64,000 bases of DNA from the NCBI GenBank assembly GCA_910584365.1, contig CAJUAF010000004.1, positions 1 to 64,000 of the forward strand. Direction: 5' to 3'. Each line of letters starts with the position of its first letter. Positions within the stretch are counted from its first letter, which is position 1. This document shows positions 7,970-15,854 of the stretch, piece after piece. The DNA comes from an uncultured Muribaculaceae bacterium. GTDB taxonomy: Bacteria > Bacteroidota > Bacteroidia > Bacteroidales > Muribaculaceae. Made by a program: the position numbers and the translations under genes. The notes under the pieces are model-generated. The model did no database searches, was not told where the DNA came from, and saw nothing but the letters and a program-made list of their open reading frames with translations.

Positions 7970-9691
7970 TCAGCCCTTATCGGCGGAGGCCATACGCTTG
8001 TAAACCGACGGTGACAGACCGGTTATCTTCCGGAACGCGTCGGTGAACGCCGACTGAGATTTAAACCCGACGCTCTCGCCGACGAATTTTATGGTATAGG
8101 AGTTATACGCCGGATCCGACAGCCTGTCACAGGCCAGCTTCACCCGATAATCGTTGATGAACGCATTGAAGTTTTTGCCGAACTCCTCATTGATTGTCTG
8201 CGACACATATTTTGAATTCGACCCCACGGCTTTCGCCAGACGTTCAAGCGAGAAATCCGGACTGCAGACCTCCGCCGGATTGCCGGCGATATATTTCTCG
8301 ACCGAGGCAGCAAGCTCGCGCCGCAGAGTGGAATCGAGATTGCTTGTGCGGTATTTCGGCGGTTCGGCCGACGCGGAGGAAGAAGCGTCGCCGGCTGATT
8401 CCAGGCGGGAGATTTCCGCCTCGCAGTTTTCGATGCGGAGCATATCCTGGCGATGACGTTCGTCCATCATCTCCTTTGTCCGCGCATATTCCCGGTTTAT
8501 CTCATACAGGCTCCGGTAGCCGCGCTGGATACGTCTCTTCTGGAGATAGAACAGCAGCAGGAAGCCGCAGACCGGAATCATTACCAGCAGCACGGTGGTG
8601 AGAAATTTCTGATGCCGCTCCAGCTTTTCCTCCGCCTCCTTTTTCTGTCGGTACAGGCCCTGGATTTCACTGGCGGTCTTGGAGGCACGGTACTGGAACA
8701 ACATATTGTTGGCCGTGCTGAATTCCCGCTCGTTGGAAAGGGAGTCGCGCAGATTCAGATATTCGGCGCGGTATTCCGCCGCCCGGGCGTTATCTCCGGC
8801 CGATGCGTAATATTCCGAAAGATAGTTAGGCACGGAGGGGAACATCCTCGAAAGGCCGTAGCGCCGGATTATCTTCTCACATTCAAGCAGACTCAGAAAT
8901 GCGGAATCCCGCTCGCCGGCCGCCTGATAGGCAGCATAGAGTTCTTTCCATACGGCGCAGACATAACGCGGCTCGACGTTTCCCCGCGAAGCGAAATCAA
9001 CCGACTCCCGGTATTTCCGGGCAGCTCCGCGGTAATCTTTCCTGGCGATGAGAATCAGCCCGTCGAGATACGGCTCATGGAAGATATGGAGGTCATCCGT
9101 GTCGGGCCCCGTCTGCCGTTCCATTTCCCGGCAGCGCTCAGCCTCGGCGACCTTACCCATCTGGGTCAGATTGACAATAAGATTGAACAGCAGGCGTTTG
9201 CGCACATCGATGTCGGGAAACTCGTCGGTCATCTCCAGCCCTTTCTTATAATAATAGTTTCCGGTCTCGAAATCATCGAGCCCGCTGTAAACGTTTCCTA
9301 TGTTTTTATAGATACTGGCCGCGTAGGGACGTGAAGGGAGGGCCTCGCTCCGGATTAGCCCCTGGACATAGAAATTCAGGGCCTCGGCAAAATCACACCG
9401 TCGGTTCATAACGTCGCCGGCGCCCAGACAGGCCCGCACACGCATTTCCCCTGTGACCGTCCCGGATTCGGAATCCTCGGGCCAGTCGGAAATCGCCATA
9501 TAAAGCGAAAGCGCCTTTTCAAGGTTTCCGGAGGCGGCGAGGCTGTCGGCTTTCGCCAGCATATCATCGCCCGAAAGACCTTCAACAGTGCGGAACAGAC
9601 TGTCGGCCGCCCCGAACTTTCCGGCCATGCACTCCGCGGCACACAAAAAAAGAACGACAGGAAGTAATATGAGAGATAGGGTATGTTTCAT
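7970..9691 (-). CDS. Membrane TPR protein with C-terminal AraC-type DNA-binding domain
   Basis: A predicted one-component membrane regulator of 573 residues. A signal-like segment (MKHTLSLILLPVVLFLCAAE) starts the protein. Helical tetratricopeptide-like repeats cover about residues 45-320. A transmembrane helix spans about 363-384, followed by a short coiled segment and an AraC/XylS helix-turn-helix domain (about 460-570, with FSLERLAKAVGSNSKYVSQ and the signature VGFKSQSAFTDAFRKITG). The sensor side should be periplasmic and the DNA-binding side cytoplasmic. The ATG at 9691 was chosen because it begins the signal segment; upstream in-frame starts would overlap plsC. It lies 28 nt after plsC and next to the secreted GEVED gene, a possible but untested target. 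Confidence 0.85.
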   Translation of the reverse strand: MKHTLSLILLPVVLFLCAAECMAGKFGAADSLFRTVEGLSGDDMLAKADSLAASGNLEKALSLYMAISDWPEDSESGTVTGEMRVRACLGAGDVMNRRCDFAEALNFYVQGLIRSEALPSRPYAASIYKNIGNVYSGLDDFETGNYYYKKGLEMTDEFPDIDVRKRLLFNLIVNLTQMGKVAEAERCREMERQTGPDTDDLHIFHEPYLDGLILIARKDYRGAARKYRESVDFASRGNVEPRYVCAVWKELYAAYQAAGERDSAFLSLLECEKIIRRYGLSRMFPSVPNYLSEYYASAGDNARAAEYRAEYLNLRDSLSNEREFSTANNMLFQYRASKTASEIQGLYRQKKEAEEKLERHQKFLTTVLLVMIPVCGFLLLFYLQKRRIQRGYRSLYEINREYARTKEMMDERHRQDMLRIENCEAEISRLESAGDASSSASAEPPKYRTSNLDSTLRRELAASVEKYIAGNPAEVCSPDFSLERLAKAVGSNSKYVSQTINEEFGKNFNAFINDYRVKLACDRLSDPAYNSYTIKFVGESVGFKSQSAFTDAFRKITGLSPSVYKRMASADKG

Positions 9692-9719
9692 TGAATTATC
9701 AGAAGACAGAACGGTTTTT

Positions 9720-10457
9720 TCAACGGAAACGTGGAGGCAGACAGGAGCGGATTGCCTCGTATGCTTCGTCCGACACCCTGCGCCGGTCAGCTTCGTCAGC
9801 GGGGGGTGCCAGCGGCTCATGGATGGTCATTACGATTTTTCCCCAGTGAGGGAGCCATTGTCCCCGCGGCAGGATGGAATAGGCGCCGTCGATCGTAATC
9901 GGTACCACTGGAAGCTGAAACTCCAGGGCAAGCTGGAAAGCACCGGTGTGGAAACGCCCCATGCGTCCCGTCCGTGTACGCGAGCCTTCGGGGAACACTA
10001 CCACCGACATACCTCCCTGAAGTGTCTTCTCGGCCTTGGCCATTGTCTTTCGGATGGCAGCCGGCGACGAGTTGTCGACGAAAATCTGGCCGGCAGCCTG
10101 ACAGCTCGGTCCGATGACAGGAAATTTTCTCAGCCCGATCTTCATCATCCATTTGAAATTATGGTTCAGAAAGCCGTAGATGGCAAAGATGTCATAAGCC
10201 CCCTGATGGTTGGCGACGAAGACGCAGGAGGTTTCGGGAGGGATATTCCCGCGACCGCGTACCTCGACCGTAGCCAGGGTGAGCCACATACAGAGCCTCG
10301 ACCAGATATGCGGAGGCCAGTAACCCCATACGCGTCCACCGCCGACCCATGAGCCGACAATGGTGACCAGGCCGGTAAGAATCGTCAGGACGACAATAAG
10401 GGGGATCATCACGCATACCTGATAGATACGGTAAAGAACAAGCAGAAGAATTTTCAT
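9720..10457 (-). CDS. plsC: 1-acyl-sn-glycerol-3-phosphate acyltransferase
   Basis: Transfers an acyl group to lysophosphatidic acid to give phosphatidic acid in membrane lipid synthesis. The protein has 245 residues. An N-terminal hydrophobic segment (about 5-35) anchors it. The catalytic HX4D motif is HQGAYD at 84-89, and the glycerophosphate-binding motif FPEGSRTRTG begins at 155. Both are intact. Length is normal for PlsC. The ATG at 10457 lies just downstream of the glyA hairpin, and the gene is followed at 28 nt by the TPR/AraC regulator. Substrate preference (glycerol-phosphate or another lysolipid) is inferred only from the family. Confidence 0.9.
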   Translation of the reverse strand: MKILLLVLYRIYQVCVMIPLIVVLTILTGLVTIVGSWVGGGRVWGYWPPHIWSRLCMWLTLATVEVRGRGNIPPETSCVFVANHQGAYDIFAIYGFLNHNFKWMMKIGLRKFPVIGPSCQAAGQIFVDNSSPAAIRKTMAKAEKTLQGGMSVVVFPEGSRTRTGRMGRFHTGAFQLALEFQLPVVPITIDGAYSILPRGQWLPHWGKIVMTIHEPLAPPADEADRRRVSDEAYEAIRSCLPPRFR

Positions 10458-10483
10458 ATCGGGAGGAGAAAGTGTTTGAAATC

Positions 10484-10511
10484 AGGTTCCCGGGCACGCG
10501 CCCGGGAACCT
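10484..10511 (-). terminator. Hairpin terminating the pyrB-glyA operon
   Basis: A 12-bp perfect stem (AGGTTCCCGGGC and GCCCGGGAACCT, 4-nt loop) between the glyA stop and the plsC start. The T-tract is weak, so attenuation or RNA stabilisation is an alternative. Confidence 0.6.
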
Positions 10512-10570
10512 TCTGTATTGATGTATAGGGGAATATACCCGGCAGTATCGTGGAATACGCCCGTGGAAAA

Positions 10571-11851
10571 TTACCAGGCGAACATGGGTCGCTCCGCCAT
10601 CATGGCGTTGACCTTCTCACGGACTGCCTTGATATTGGCCTCGCTCTCGGGAGCGGAGAGGACGGTGTCGATCATCTCTACGATGGGTCCCATTTCGTCG
10701 GCCTTGAGTCCGCGGGTAGTGATGGCGGGCGTTCCCAGGCGGATTCCCGAGGTCTGGAAGGGGGAACGGCTGTCGAACGGCACCATATTCTTGTTGGCGG
10801 TGATATCGGCCTCGACCAGCACCTTCTCGGCAACCTTACCGGTCAGATCGGGGAACTTGGAACGGAGATCGACGAGGATGCAGTGGTTGTCCGTTCCGCC
10901 AGACACCACGTTGTAGCCCTTGTCAATCAGAGCCTGGGCCATAGCGGCTGCGTTGGCTTTAACCTGCTTCTGATACTCCTTGTATTCGGGCTGGAGCGCT
11001 TCGCCGAAAGCCACAGCCTTGGCGGCGATGACGTGTTCGAGCGGACCTCCCTGCACTCCGGGGAACACAGCGGAATCGATCAGGGATGACATCATGCGGA
11101 TTTCCCCTTTCTTGGTAGCCTTGCCCCAGGGATTTTCGAAATCCTTGCCCAGGAGGATGACTCCGCCGCGTGGACCGCGGAGGGTCTTATGGGTGGTGGA
11201 GGTCACGATATGGGCATATTTGACAGGATTGTCCAGCAGACCGGCGGCAATCAGACCGGCGGGATGGGCCATATCGACCATGAATATAGCGCCAATTTCA
11301 TCGGCGAGCTGACGCATACGGGCATAGTCCCACTCGCGGGAATATGCGCTGGCGCCTCCGATAATCAGTCGGGGACGCTCCTTGCGGGCCAGGGCCTCCA
11401 TCTGGTCGTAGTCAACGCGGCCGGTCGCCTGATCTACATTGTAACCGATGGCGTTGAACACCAGGCCCGAGAAATTGACAGGGCTTCCGTGGGAAAGATG
11501 GCCTCCGTGATCGAGGTTCATCCCCATGAAAGTATCGCCGGGCTTGAGGCAGGCCATGAATACAGCCATATTGGCCTGAGCGCCCGAATGGGGCTGTACA
11601 TTGGCATACTCGGCGCCGAAGAGCTGTTTCAGGCGCTCCTGGGCCAGGGTCTCGGCTTCGTCGACAATCTGGCAGCCGCCGTAGTAGCGGTGGCCGGGAT
11701 AGCCTTCGGCATACTTGTTGGTCAGGCAGGAACCCATAGCTTCCATCACCTGGGGGGAAACGAAGTTCTCCGAGGCAATCAGCTCGATGCCTTTTTGCTG
11801 ACGTTGATGTTCACGGTTGATAATGTCGAAAATGACGTTGTCGCGTTGCAT
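10571..11851 (-). CDS. glyA: Serine hydroxymethyltransferase
   Basis: Interconverts serine and glycine while charging tetrahydrofolate with a one-carbon unit; PLP-dependent and cytoplasmic. The 426-residue product has the family N-terminus (GIELIASENFVSPQVMEAMG, then YPGHRYYGGC). The PLP lysine Lys222 sits in TSTTHKTLRGPRGG. Length is typical. The gene is the third of an operon pyrB-flavin reductase-glyA, 25 nt after the reductase, with no own promoter visible. The pairing with pyrB links one-carbon supply with pyrimidine synthesis. A strong hairpin follows at 10484-10511. Confidence 0.97.
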   Translation of the reverse strand: MQRDNVIFDIINREHQRQQKGIELIASENFVSPQVMEAMGSCLTNKYAEGYPGHRYYGGCQIVDEAETLAQERLKQLFGAEYANVQPHSGAQANMAVFMACLKPGDTFMGMNLDHGGHLSHGSPVNFSGLVFNAIGYNVDQATGRVDYDQMEALARKERPRLIIGGASAYSREWDYARMRQLADEIGAIFMVDMAHPAGLIAAGLLDNPVKYAHIVTSTTHKTLRGPRGGVILLGKDFENPWGKATKKGEIRMMSSLIDSAVFPGVQGGPLEHVIAAKAVAFGEALQPEYKEYQKQVKANAAAMAQALIDKGYNVVSGGTDNHCILVDLRSKFPDLTGKVAEKVLVEADITANKNMVPFDSRSPFQTSGIRLGTPAITTRGLKADEMGPIVEMIDTVLSAPESEANIKAVREKVNAMMAERPMFAW

Positions 11852-11876
11852 AACGGTTGATTATTGGGTTGAATGT

Positions 11877-12446
11877 TTATTTCTTTTTCACTGAAAAGCC
11901 GAAACGTCCCAGGAGTTCCCCCTGGGCGTAGTAGTGGCCGTGGGTATAGTTCATCAGTCCTGCCTGTCCGAGATCGAAGCGGTCGGTGGCGGGGTCTATG
12001 AAGCGTTCGTCGGCAAGAACATTGATTACTTCCGCCAGGAACATATGGTGGGAGCCCAGAGGGATGACCGACTTCACGCGGCACTCGATTGACAGGGGGG
12101 ATTCGTCGATATAGGGACACCTGACCATACGGCCCGGACACGGGGTCAGCCCCGTCTCGCGCCATTTGTCATAGTCCTTTCCCGAGCGCACGCCGGCCCA
12201 GTCTGTGGCCCGGGCCATGTCGGCGGTCGTAAGATTGATGGTAAACTCCATCTGTTCTTTGATAATCGCGTAGGAATGGCGTTCGGGACGCACGGAGATA
12301 TAACACATAGCAGGGTCCGTATTGACCGTCCCTACCCAGGCTACGGTCAGCATATTGGACTCTTCTACCGAGGAACCGCAGGTAACCAGCACCGCCGGGA
12401 GAGGATATATCATCGTGCCCGGCTTCCAGGAGCGTTTGTTGTTCAT
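11877..12446 (-). CDS. Flavin reductase-like (flavoredoxin) protein
   Basis: An FMN-binding split-barrel protein of the flavin reductase/flavoredoxin family, 189 residues. The motif region SNMLTVAWVGTVNTDPAMCYISVRPERHSY is typical, with the Ser/Thr-rich phosphate-binding part followed by Pro and Arg-His-Ser. The second half (SIECRVKSVIPLGSHHMFLAEV) is the usual dimer and flavin contact region. It probably passes electrons to or from FMN in the cytoplasm; the physiological partner is unknown. It starts only 18 nt after pyrB and precedes glyA by 25 nt, so it belongs to that operon. Confidence 0.85.
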   Translation of the reverse strand: MNNKRSWKPGTMIYPLPAVLVTCGSSVEESNMLTVAWVGTVNTDPAMCYISVRPERHSYAIIKEQMEFTINLTTADMARATDWAGVRSGKDYDKWRETGLTPCPGRMVRCPYIDESPLSIECRVKSVIPLGSHHMFLAEVINVLADERFIDPATDRFDLGQAGLMNYTHGHYYAQGELLGRFGFSVKKK

Positions 12447-12464
12447 TGGCTCAGGAGGAGTTGT

Positions 12465-13406
12465 TTATTTGCTTTCGGCCGCGCGGATGTCGTCCGTGGA
12501 AATGCCTAAGGCACGGCATATAAGAGCCTGGCGGGCAAACAGACCGTTGCGGGCCTGGTCGAAATAATATGCTTTGGGATTGTCGTCCACATCTTCGGCG
12601 ATTTCGTTGAGGCGGGGCAGCGGATGAAGGACGCGCAGATTGTCGCGCGAGCCTTCGAGCATGGCGTTGTTGAGCGAATAGCAGTCCTTGACACGCTCAT
12701 ACACGGCCAGGTCTTCGAACCGCTCGCGCTGAACGCGGGTCATGTAAAGGATGTCGGTGGAATTTATCACCTCTGGGGAAAGCTCCGTGTGAATCTCGTA
12801 GGGCATCCCGAGTTTCTCGCAGATGTCGATATATTCCTGCGGCATGGCGAGTTCCGGACAGGAGACGAACCGGAACCTCGGCTTGAAGAAGCGCATGGCC
12901 TCCAGGAGGGAATGGACGGTGCGCCCGTATTTGAGATCCCCCACCATCGTTATGTCGAGATTGTCCAGGCGCCCCTGCGTCTTGAGAATGGAGTAAAGGT
13001 CAAGCATAGTCTGGGACGGATGCTGATTGGAACCGTCGCCGGCATTGATTACCGGAGTGTCGGTCACCGAACAGGCATATTCGGCCGCTCCAGCCTGGAA
13101 ATGGCGCATGATAATCAGGTCCACATAGTTCGACACCATCTTTATGGTATCCTTCAGCGATTCCCCTTTGGAGGAGGAGGAGGTATTGGCGTCGGAAAAT
13201 CCTATCACACGTCCGCCCAGGCGGTTGACCGCCGTTTCAAAACTCAGGCGCGTACGAGTCGAAGGCTCGAAAAACAGCGTCGCTACAACCTTTCCGTCAA
13301 GAATCTTGTGATTGGGATTTTCCTCAAAGAACCGCGCGTCCTCAAGGATAGCGAGGATGTCCTCTTCCGAGAGGTCATCAATGGATACGAGTGAGTTGGG
13401 ATTCAT
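12465..13406 (-). CDS. pyrB: Aspartate carbamoyltransferase catalytic chain
   Basis: Condenses carbamoyl phosphate with aspartate, the first committed step of pyrimidine synthesis. The 313-residue product has the carbamoyl-phosphate motif STRTR (49-53), the lysine loop SSSSKGES (about 76-83), and HPSQ (129-132). All catalytic motifs are intact and the length is that of the catalytic chain alone. A strong promoter lies at 13432-13463. The next gene, 18 nt away, is a flavin reductase; no pyrI regulatory chain is present here, although many Bacteroidales carry pyrI directly after pyrB (from memory of the group). Confidence 0.96.
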   Translation of the reverse strand: MNPNSLVSIDDLSEEDILAILEDARFFEENPNHKILDGKVVATLFFEPSTRTRLSFETAVNRLGGRVIGFSDANTSSSSKGESLKDTIKMVSNYVDLIIMRHFQAGAAEYACSVTDTPVINAGDGSNQHPSQTMLDLYSILKTQGRLDNLDITMVGDLKYGRTVHSLLEAMRFFKPRFRFVSCPELAMPQEYIDICEKLGMPYEIHTELSPEVINSTDILYMTRVQRERFEDLAVYERVKDCYSLNNAMLEGSRDNLRVLHPLPRLNEIAEDVDDNPKAYYFDQARNGLFARQALICRALGISTDDIRAAESK

Positions 13407-13431
13407 CTCTAAAACTATTGGTTTATCTCTG

Positions 13432-13463
13432 CAAAGATAGCAACTTTCCCAAACATTGCCAAA
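13432..13463 (-). promoter_or_regulatory. Promoter of the pyrB operon
   Basis: TATCTTTG (13432-13439) and TTTG (13460-13463) with a 20-bp spacer on the minus strand, giving a leader of about 20 nt. Confidence 0.85.
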
Positions 13464-13494
13464 CCAAACCTGCGTTCCGCCACAAAAAAAGCCG

Positions 13495-14610
13495 TCAGCG
13501 GGAGGCTTTGAGGTAGAGGATTACGGCGATTACGGAATAGATGATATTGGGAATCCACATCGCCACCATCGGAGACGTAAGCCCCGAGACGGCGAACGAG
13601 GAGGTCACTGTCATGAACAGGATATAGGAGAAACTCAGCAACAGGCCGATACCGATATTGACTCCCATTCCTCCCTTGACTTTCTTGGAGGACAGTGACA
13701 TACCGATGACTGTCAGGATAAAAGCCGCCGCACACATGGCGAAACGTTTCTGATATTCGATTTCGAAAGCCTGGATATTGGCCACTCCCCTTTTCTTCTG
13801 GCGGTCGATATATTCCCGCAGCTGGGGGGTGGAGAGCGTTTCCTGGTCGTTACGGGAAATCAGGAAATCCCTGGGTTCGAAAGGAATGATCGTGTCGAGT
13901 TCGTAGCCGCGTGTGATAATCTCGCGGTTCTCCTTGAAGTCGCGTATCACGTAATCCCGGACTCTCCACTGGTAGAGGGTATCCCATTTCACAGTCTGGG
14001 CCTGCAGACGCGAGACGAGCTTCTTGTCCTTGAAAAGCTCCAGCGAGAACCGGTAGCCGGTGCGGGTGGTGTTGTCATAGCGGCTCATGTAGGCGATTTC
14101 GCCAGGAGCCACCTGCATCATGATATTGTCGCCGAAATCTACGCGGCGGTTCTTGACGTAGGTGTTCGTATAGGCGATGCGCTTTACGTTGGCCGGCGGG
14201 ATGACGTATGCGCTCAGGACATACGTTGCCACGGCTATTACCGCTGCCGAGACCAGGTAGGGCCTCAGAAGCCTCCGGAAGCTCATGCCCGAGGAAAGCA
14301 TCGCGATAATCTCGGAATTGTCGGCGAGTTTCGACGTAAAGAAAATTACAGCGATGAAAACGAACAGCGGACTGAACTGGTTGGCGAAGTACGGCAGGAA
14401 GTTGAGGAAGTAATCGAAAATGGTCGCTTTCAGAGGCGCCTGCATGAAAGCATCGAGCTTTTCGTTAATGTCGAACACGATGGTAATCGCCAGAATCAGC
14501 ATTATGGCGAAGACGTATGTGCCGAGGAATTTCCGGATGATATACATATCCAGAATCGACATCGGCCACCGGAATCCGTGTTTTCTGAAATTCAACCTGA
14601 ATTTTTTCAT
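13495..14610 (-). CDS. LptF/LptG family lipopolysaccharide export permease
   Basis: An inner-membrane permease subunit of the machine that extracts lipopolysaccharide for transport to the outer membrane. The 371-residue protein has a membrane helix after LDMYIIRKFLGTYVFAIML, further helices near residues 65-90 and 100-130, a large periplasmic beta-jellyroll part (about 135-280), and helices at the C-terminus (AAFILTVIGMSLSSKK, then YILFMTVTSSFAVSG). Its ATP-binding partner lptB is elsewhere in the window (51234-52016). I chose the ATG at 14610, 21 nt after tgt; a TTG at 14622 is possible. It is co-transcribed with tgt. Whether it is LptF or LptG cannot be told. Confidence 0.9.
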   Translation of the reverse strand: MKKFRLNFRKHGFRWPMSILDMYIIRKFLGTYVFAIMLILAITIVFDINEKLDAFMQAPLKATIFDYFLNFLPYFANQFSPLFVFIAVIFFTSKLADNSEIIAMLSSGMSFRRLLRPYLVSAAVIAVATYVLSAYVIPPANVKRIAYTNTYVKNRRVDFGDNIMMQVAPGEIAYMSRYDNTTRTGYRFSLELFKDKKLVSRLQAQTVKWDTLYQWRVRDYVIRDFKENREIITRGYELDTIIPFEPRDFLISRNDQETLSTPQLREYIDRQKKRGVANIQAFEIEYQKRFAMCAAAFILTVIGMSLSSKKVKGGMGVNIGIGLLLSFSYILFMTVTSSFAVSGLTSPMVAMWIPNIIYSVIAVILYLKASR

Positions 14611-14631
14611 AATCCGAATCAAGGAGAATTA

Positions 14632-15762
14632 TCAGAGACGGCGGCTGACGCGTTCAAGCATCCGGGGCTTCCACAGGTGGAAATCCCCGCCGATGATATG
14701 GCGCCTGGCTTCGGAGACAAGCCAAAGATAGAAAGCGAGATTATGGATCGAGGCAATCTGCATCGCAAGGAGTTCCTGGGCGATAAACAGATGGCGCAGA
14801 TAGGCTTTCGAATATACCCTGTCGACAAAGCAGTCGCTCTCTCCGTCGATCGGCGAGAAATCATCGGCCCACTTGAGGTTACGCATATTCATGATTCCGT
14901 TACGGGTAAACAGCATCCCGTTACGGCCGTTGCGCGTCGGCATCACGCAGTCCATCATGTCGACACCGCGGTCGATAGCCTCCAGGATATTGGCCGGAGT
15001 GCCTACCCCCATCAGGTAGCGGGGTTTGTCGGCGGGGAGAATTTCGTTGACGACCTCGATCATGTCGTACATCACTTCGGCAGGTTCCCCCACGGCAAGA
15101 CCGCCGATAGCGTTGCCGTCGGCGCCGAGTTCGGCCACCCGCATGGCAGCCTCGCGCCGCAGGTCGGGGTACGTGCATCCCTGCACAATCGGGAAGAAGG
15201 CCTGCCGGTGACCGTAAAGCGGTTCGGTGGCGTTGAAATGGTCCCATCCGCGCCTGAGCCATTTCATCGTAAGGTCGAGCGACTTGCGGGCATATCCCCA
15301 TTCGGAAGTGCCCGGAGGGCATTCATCGAGGGCCATCATTATATCCGAACCTATTTCCCGCTGGATGTCGACGACCTTCTCGGGAGTAAACAGATGTTTC
15401 GAGCCGTCGATGTGGCTCCGGAACCAGGCTCCTTCCTCGGTGAGCTTGCGGCGGTCGGAAAGAGAGAACACCTGAAAGCCCCCGGAATCCGTAAGAATCG
15501 GGCGGTCCCACCCCTCGAAACGGTGGAGGCCTCCGGCCTTGCGTAGAATCTCTGTCCCGGGCCGAAGGTAAAGATGATAGGTGTTGCCCAGGATAATCCG
15601 GGCCTTTATATCGTCGCGCAGCTCACGGGCATGAACCCCCTTGACGGCTCCGACCGTACCTACGGGCATGAATATCGGCGTGGGAATCTCACCGTGATCA
15701 GTGAAAATCCTCCCGGCACGGGCGGCGGTGGCGCAGCTTGTCGCTTCCAGTTTAAATTCCAT
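14632..15762 (-). CDS. tgt: tRNA-guanine transglycosylase with an altered zinc site
   Basis: Exchanges guanine-34 for a queuine precursor in tRNAs with GUN anticodons. The 376-residue protein keeps the catalytic Asp92 (DSGGFQ) and nucleophile Asp270 (DCVMPTRNGRNG). Cys148 and Val224 match the residues associated with preQ1-using bacterial enzymes. The zinc site is unusual: by alignment to CxCxxC...H, the positions are Ser309, Cys311, Asp314 and His340, so two of three cysteines are gone. Only four bases separate the -7 box (15767-15774) from the ATG, suggesting a leaderless mRNA. It is followed by the LptF/LptG permease. Confidence 0.95.
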   Translation of the reverse strand: MEFKLEATSCATAARAGRIFTDHGEIPTPIFMPVGTVGAVKGVHARELRDDIKARIILGNTYHLYLRPGTEILRKAGGLHRFEGWDRPILTDSGGFQVFSLSDRRKLTEEGAWFRSHIDGSKHLFTPEKVVDIQREIGSDIMMALDECPPGTSEWGYARKSLDLTMKWLRRGWDHFNATEPLYGHRQAFFPIVQGCTYPDLRREAAMRVAELGADGNAIGGLAVGEPAEVMYDMIEVVNEILPADKPRYLMGVGTPANILEAIDRGVDMMDCVMPTRNGRNGMLFTRNGIMNMRNLKWADDFSPIDGESDCFVDRVYSKAYLRHLFIAQELLAMQIASIHNLAFYLWLVSEARRHIIGGDFHLWKPRMLERVSRRL

Positions 15763-15766
15763 ACCG

Positions 15767-15774
15767 CAAAGTTA
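15767..15774 (-). promoter_or_regulatory. tgt -7 promoter box
   Basis: TAACTTTG on the minus strand, ending four bases before the tgt ATG. No clear -33 box at normal spacing. Confidence 0.65.
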
Positions 15775-15796
15775 CGAACTTTTTGGAAATTTTTCG

Positions 15797-15804
15797 TAAC
15801 TTTG
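15797..15804 (+). promoter_or_regulatory. Rhomboid operon -7 promoter box
   Basis: TAACTTTG on the plus strand, 50 nt before the chosen ATG at 15855. No clear -33 box at normal spacing. Confidence 0.65.
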
Positions 15805-15854
15805 CATGATTAAGGGACCCTGTGAGGTCCGATTTCTTTAGCAACAATTACGAC

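Larger units (their letters stand above)
15766..15805. repeat. Inverted repeat carrying two divergent -7 boxes
   Basis: GCAAAGTTACGAA (15766-15778) and its exact complement TTCGTAACTTTGC (15793-15805) flank a T-rich centre. Each arm contains a full -7 box, one toward tgt and one toward the rhomboid operon. Confidence 0.85.

Noticed and set aside
9692..9820. Longer start of the TPR/AraC regulator overlapping plsC
   Set aside because: The extension lacks a signal character and overlaps plsC; the ATG at 9691 begins a clear signal segment.
10484..10511. An IS end or attachment site at the GC-rich palindrome after glyA
   Set aside because: It is short, GC-rich, and placed exactly after the last operon gene; a transcription hairpin explains it better.
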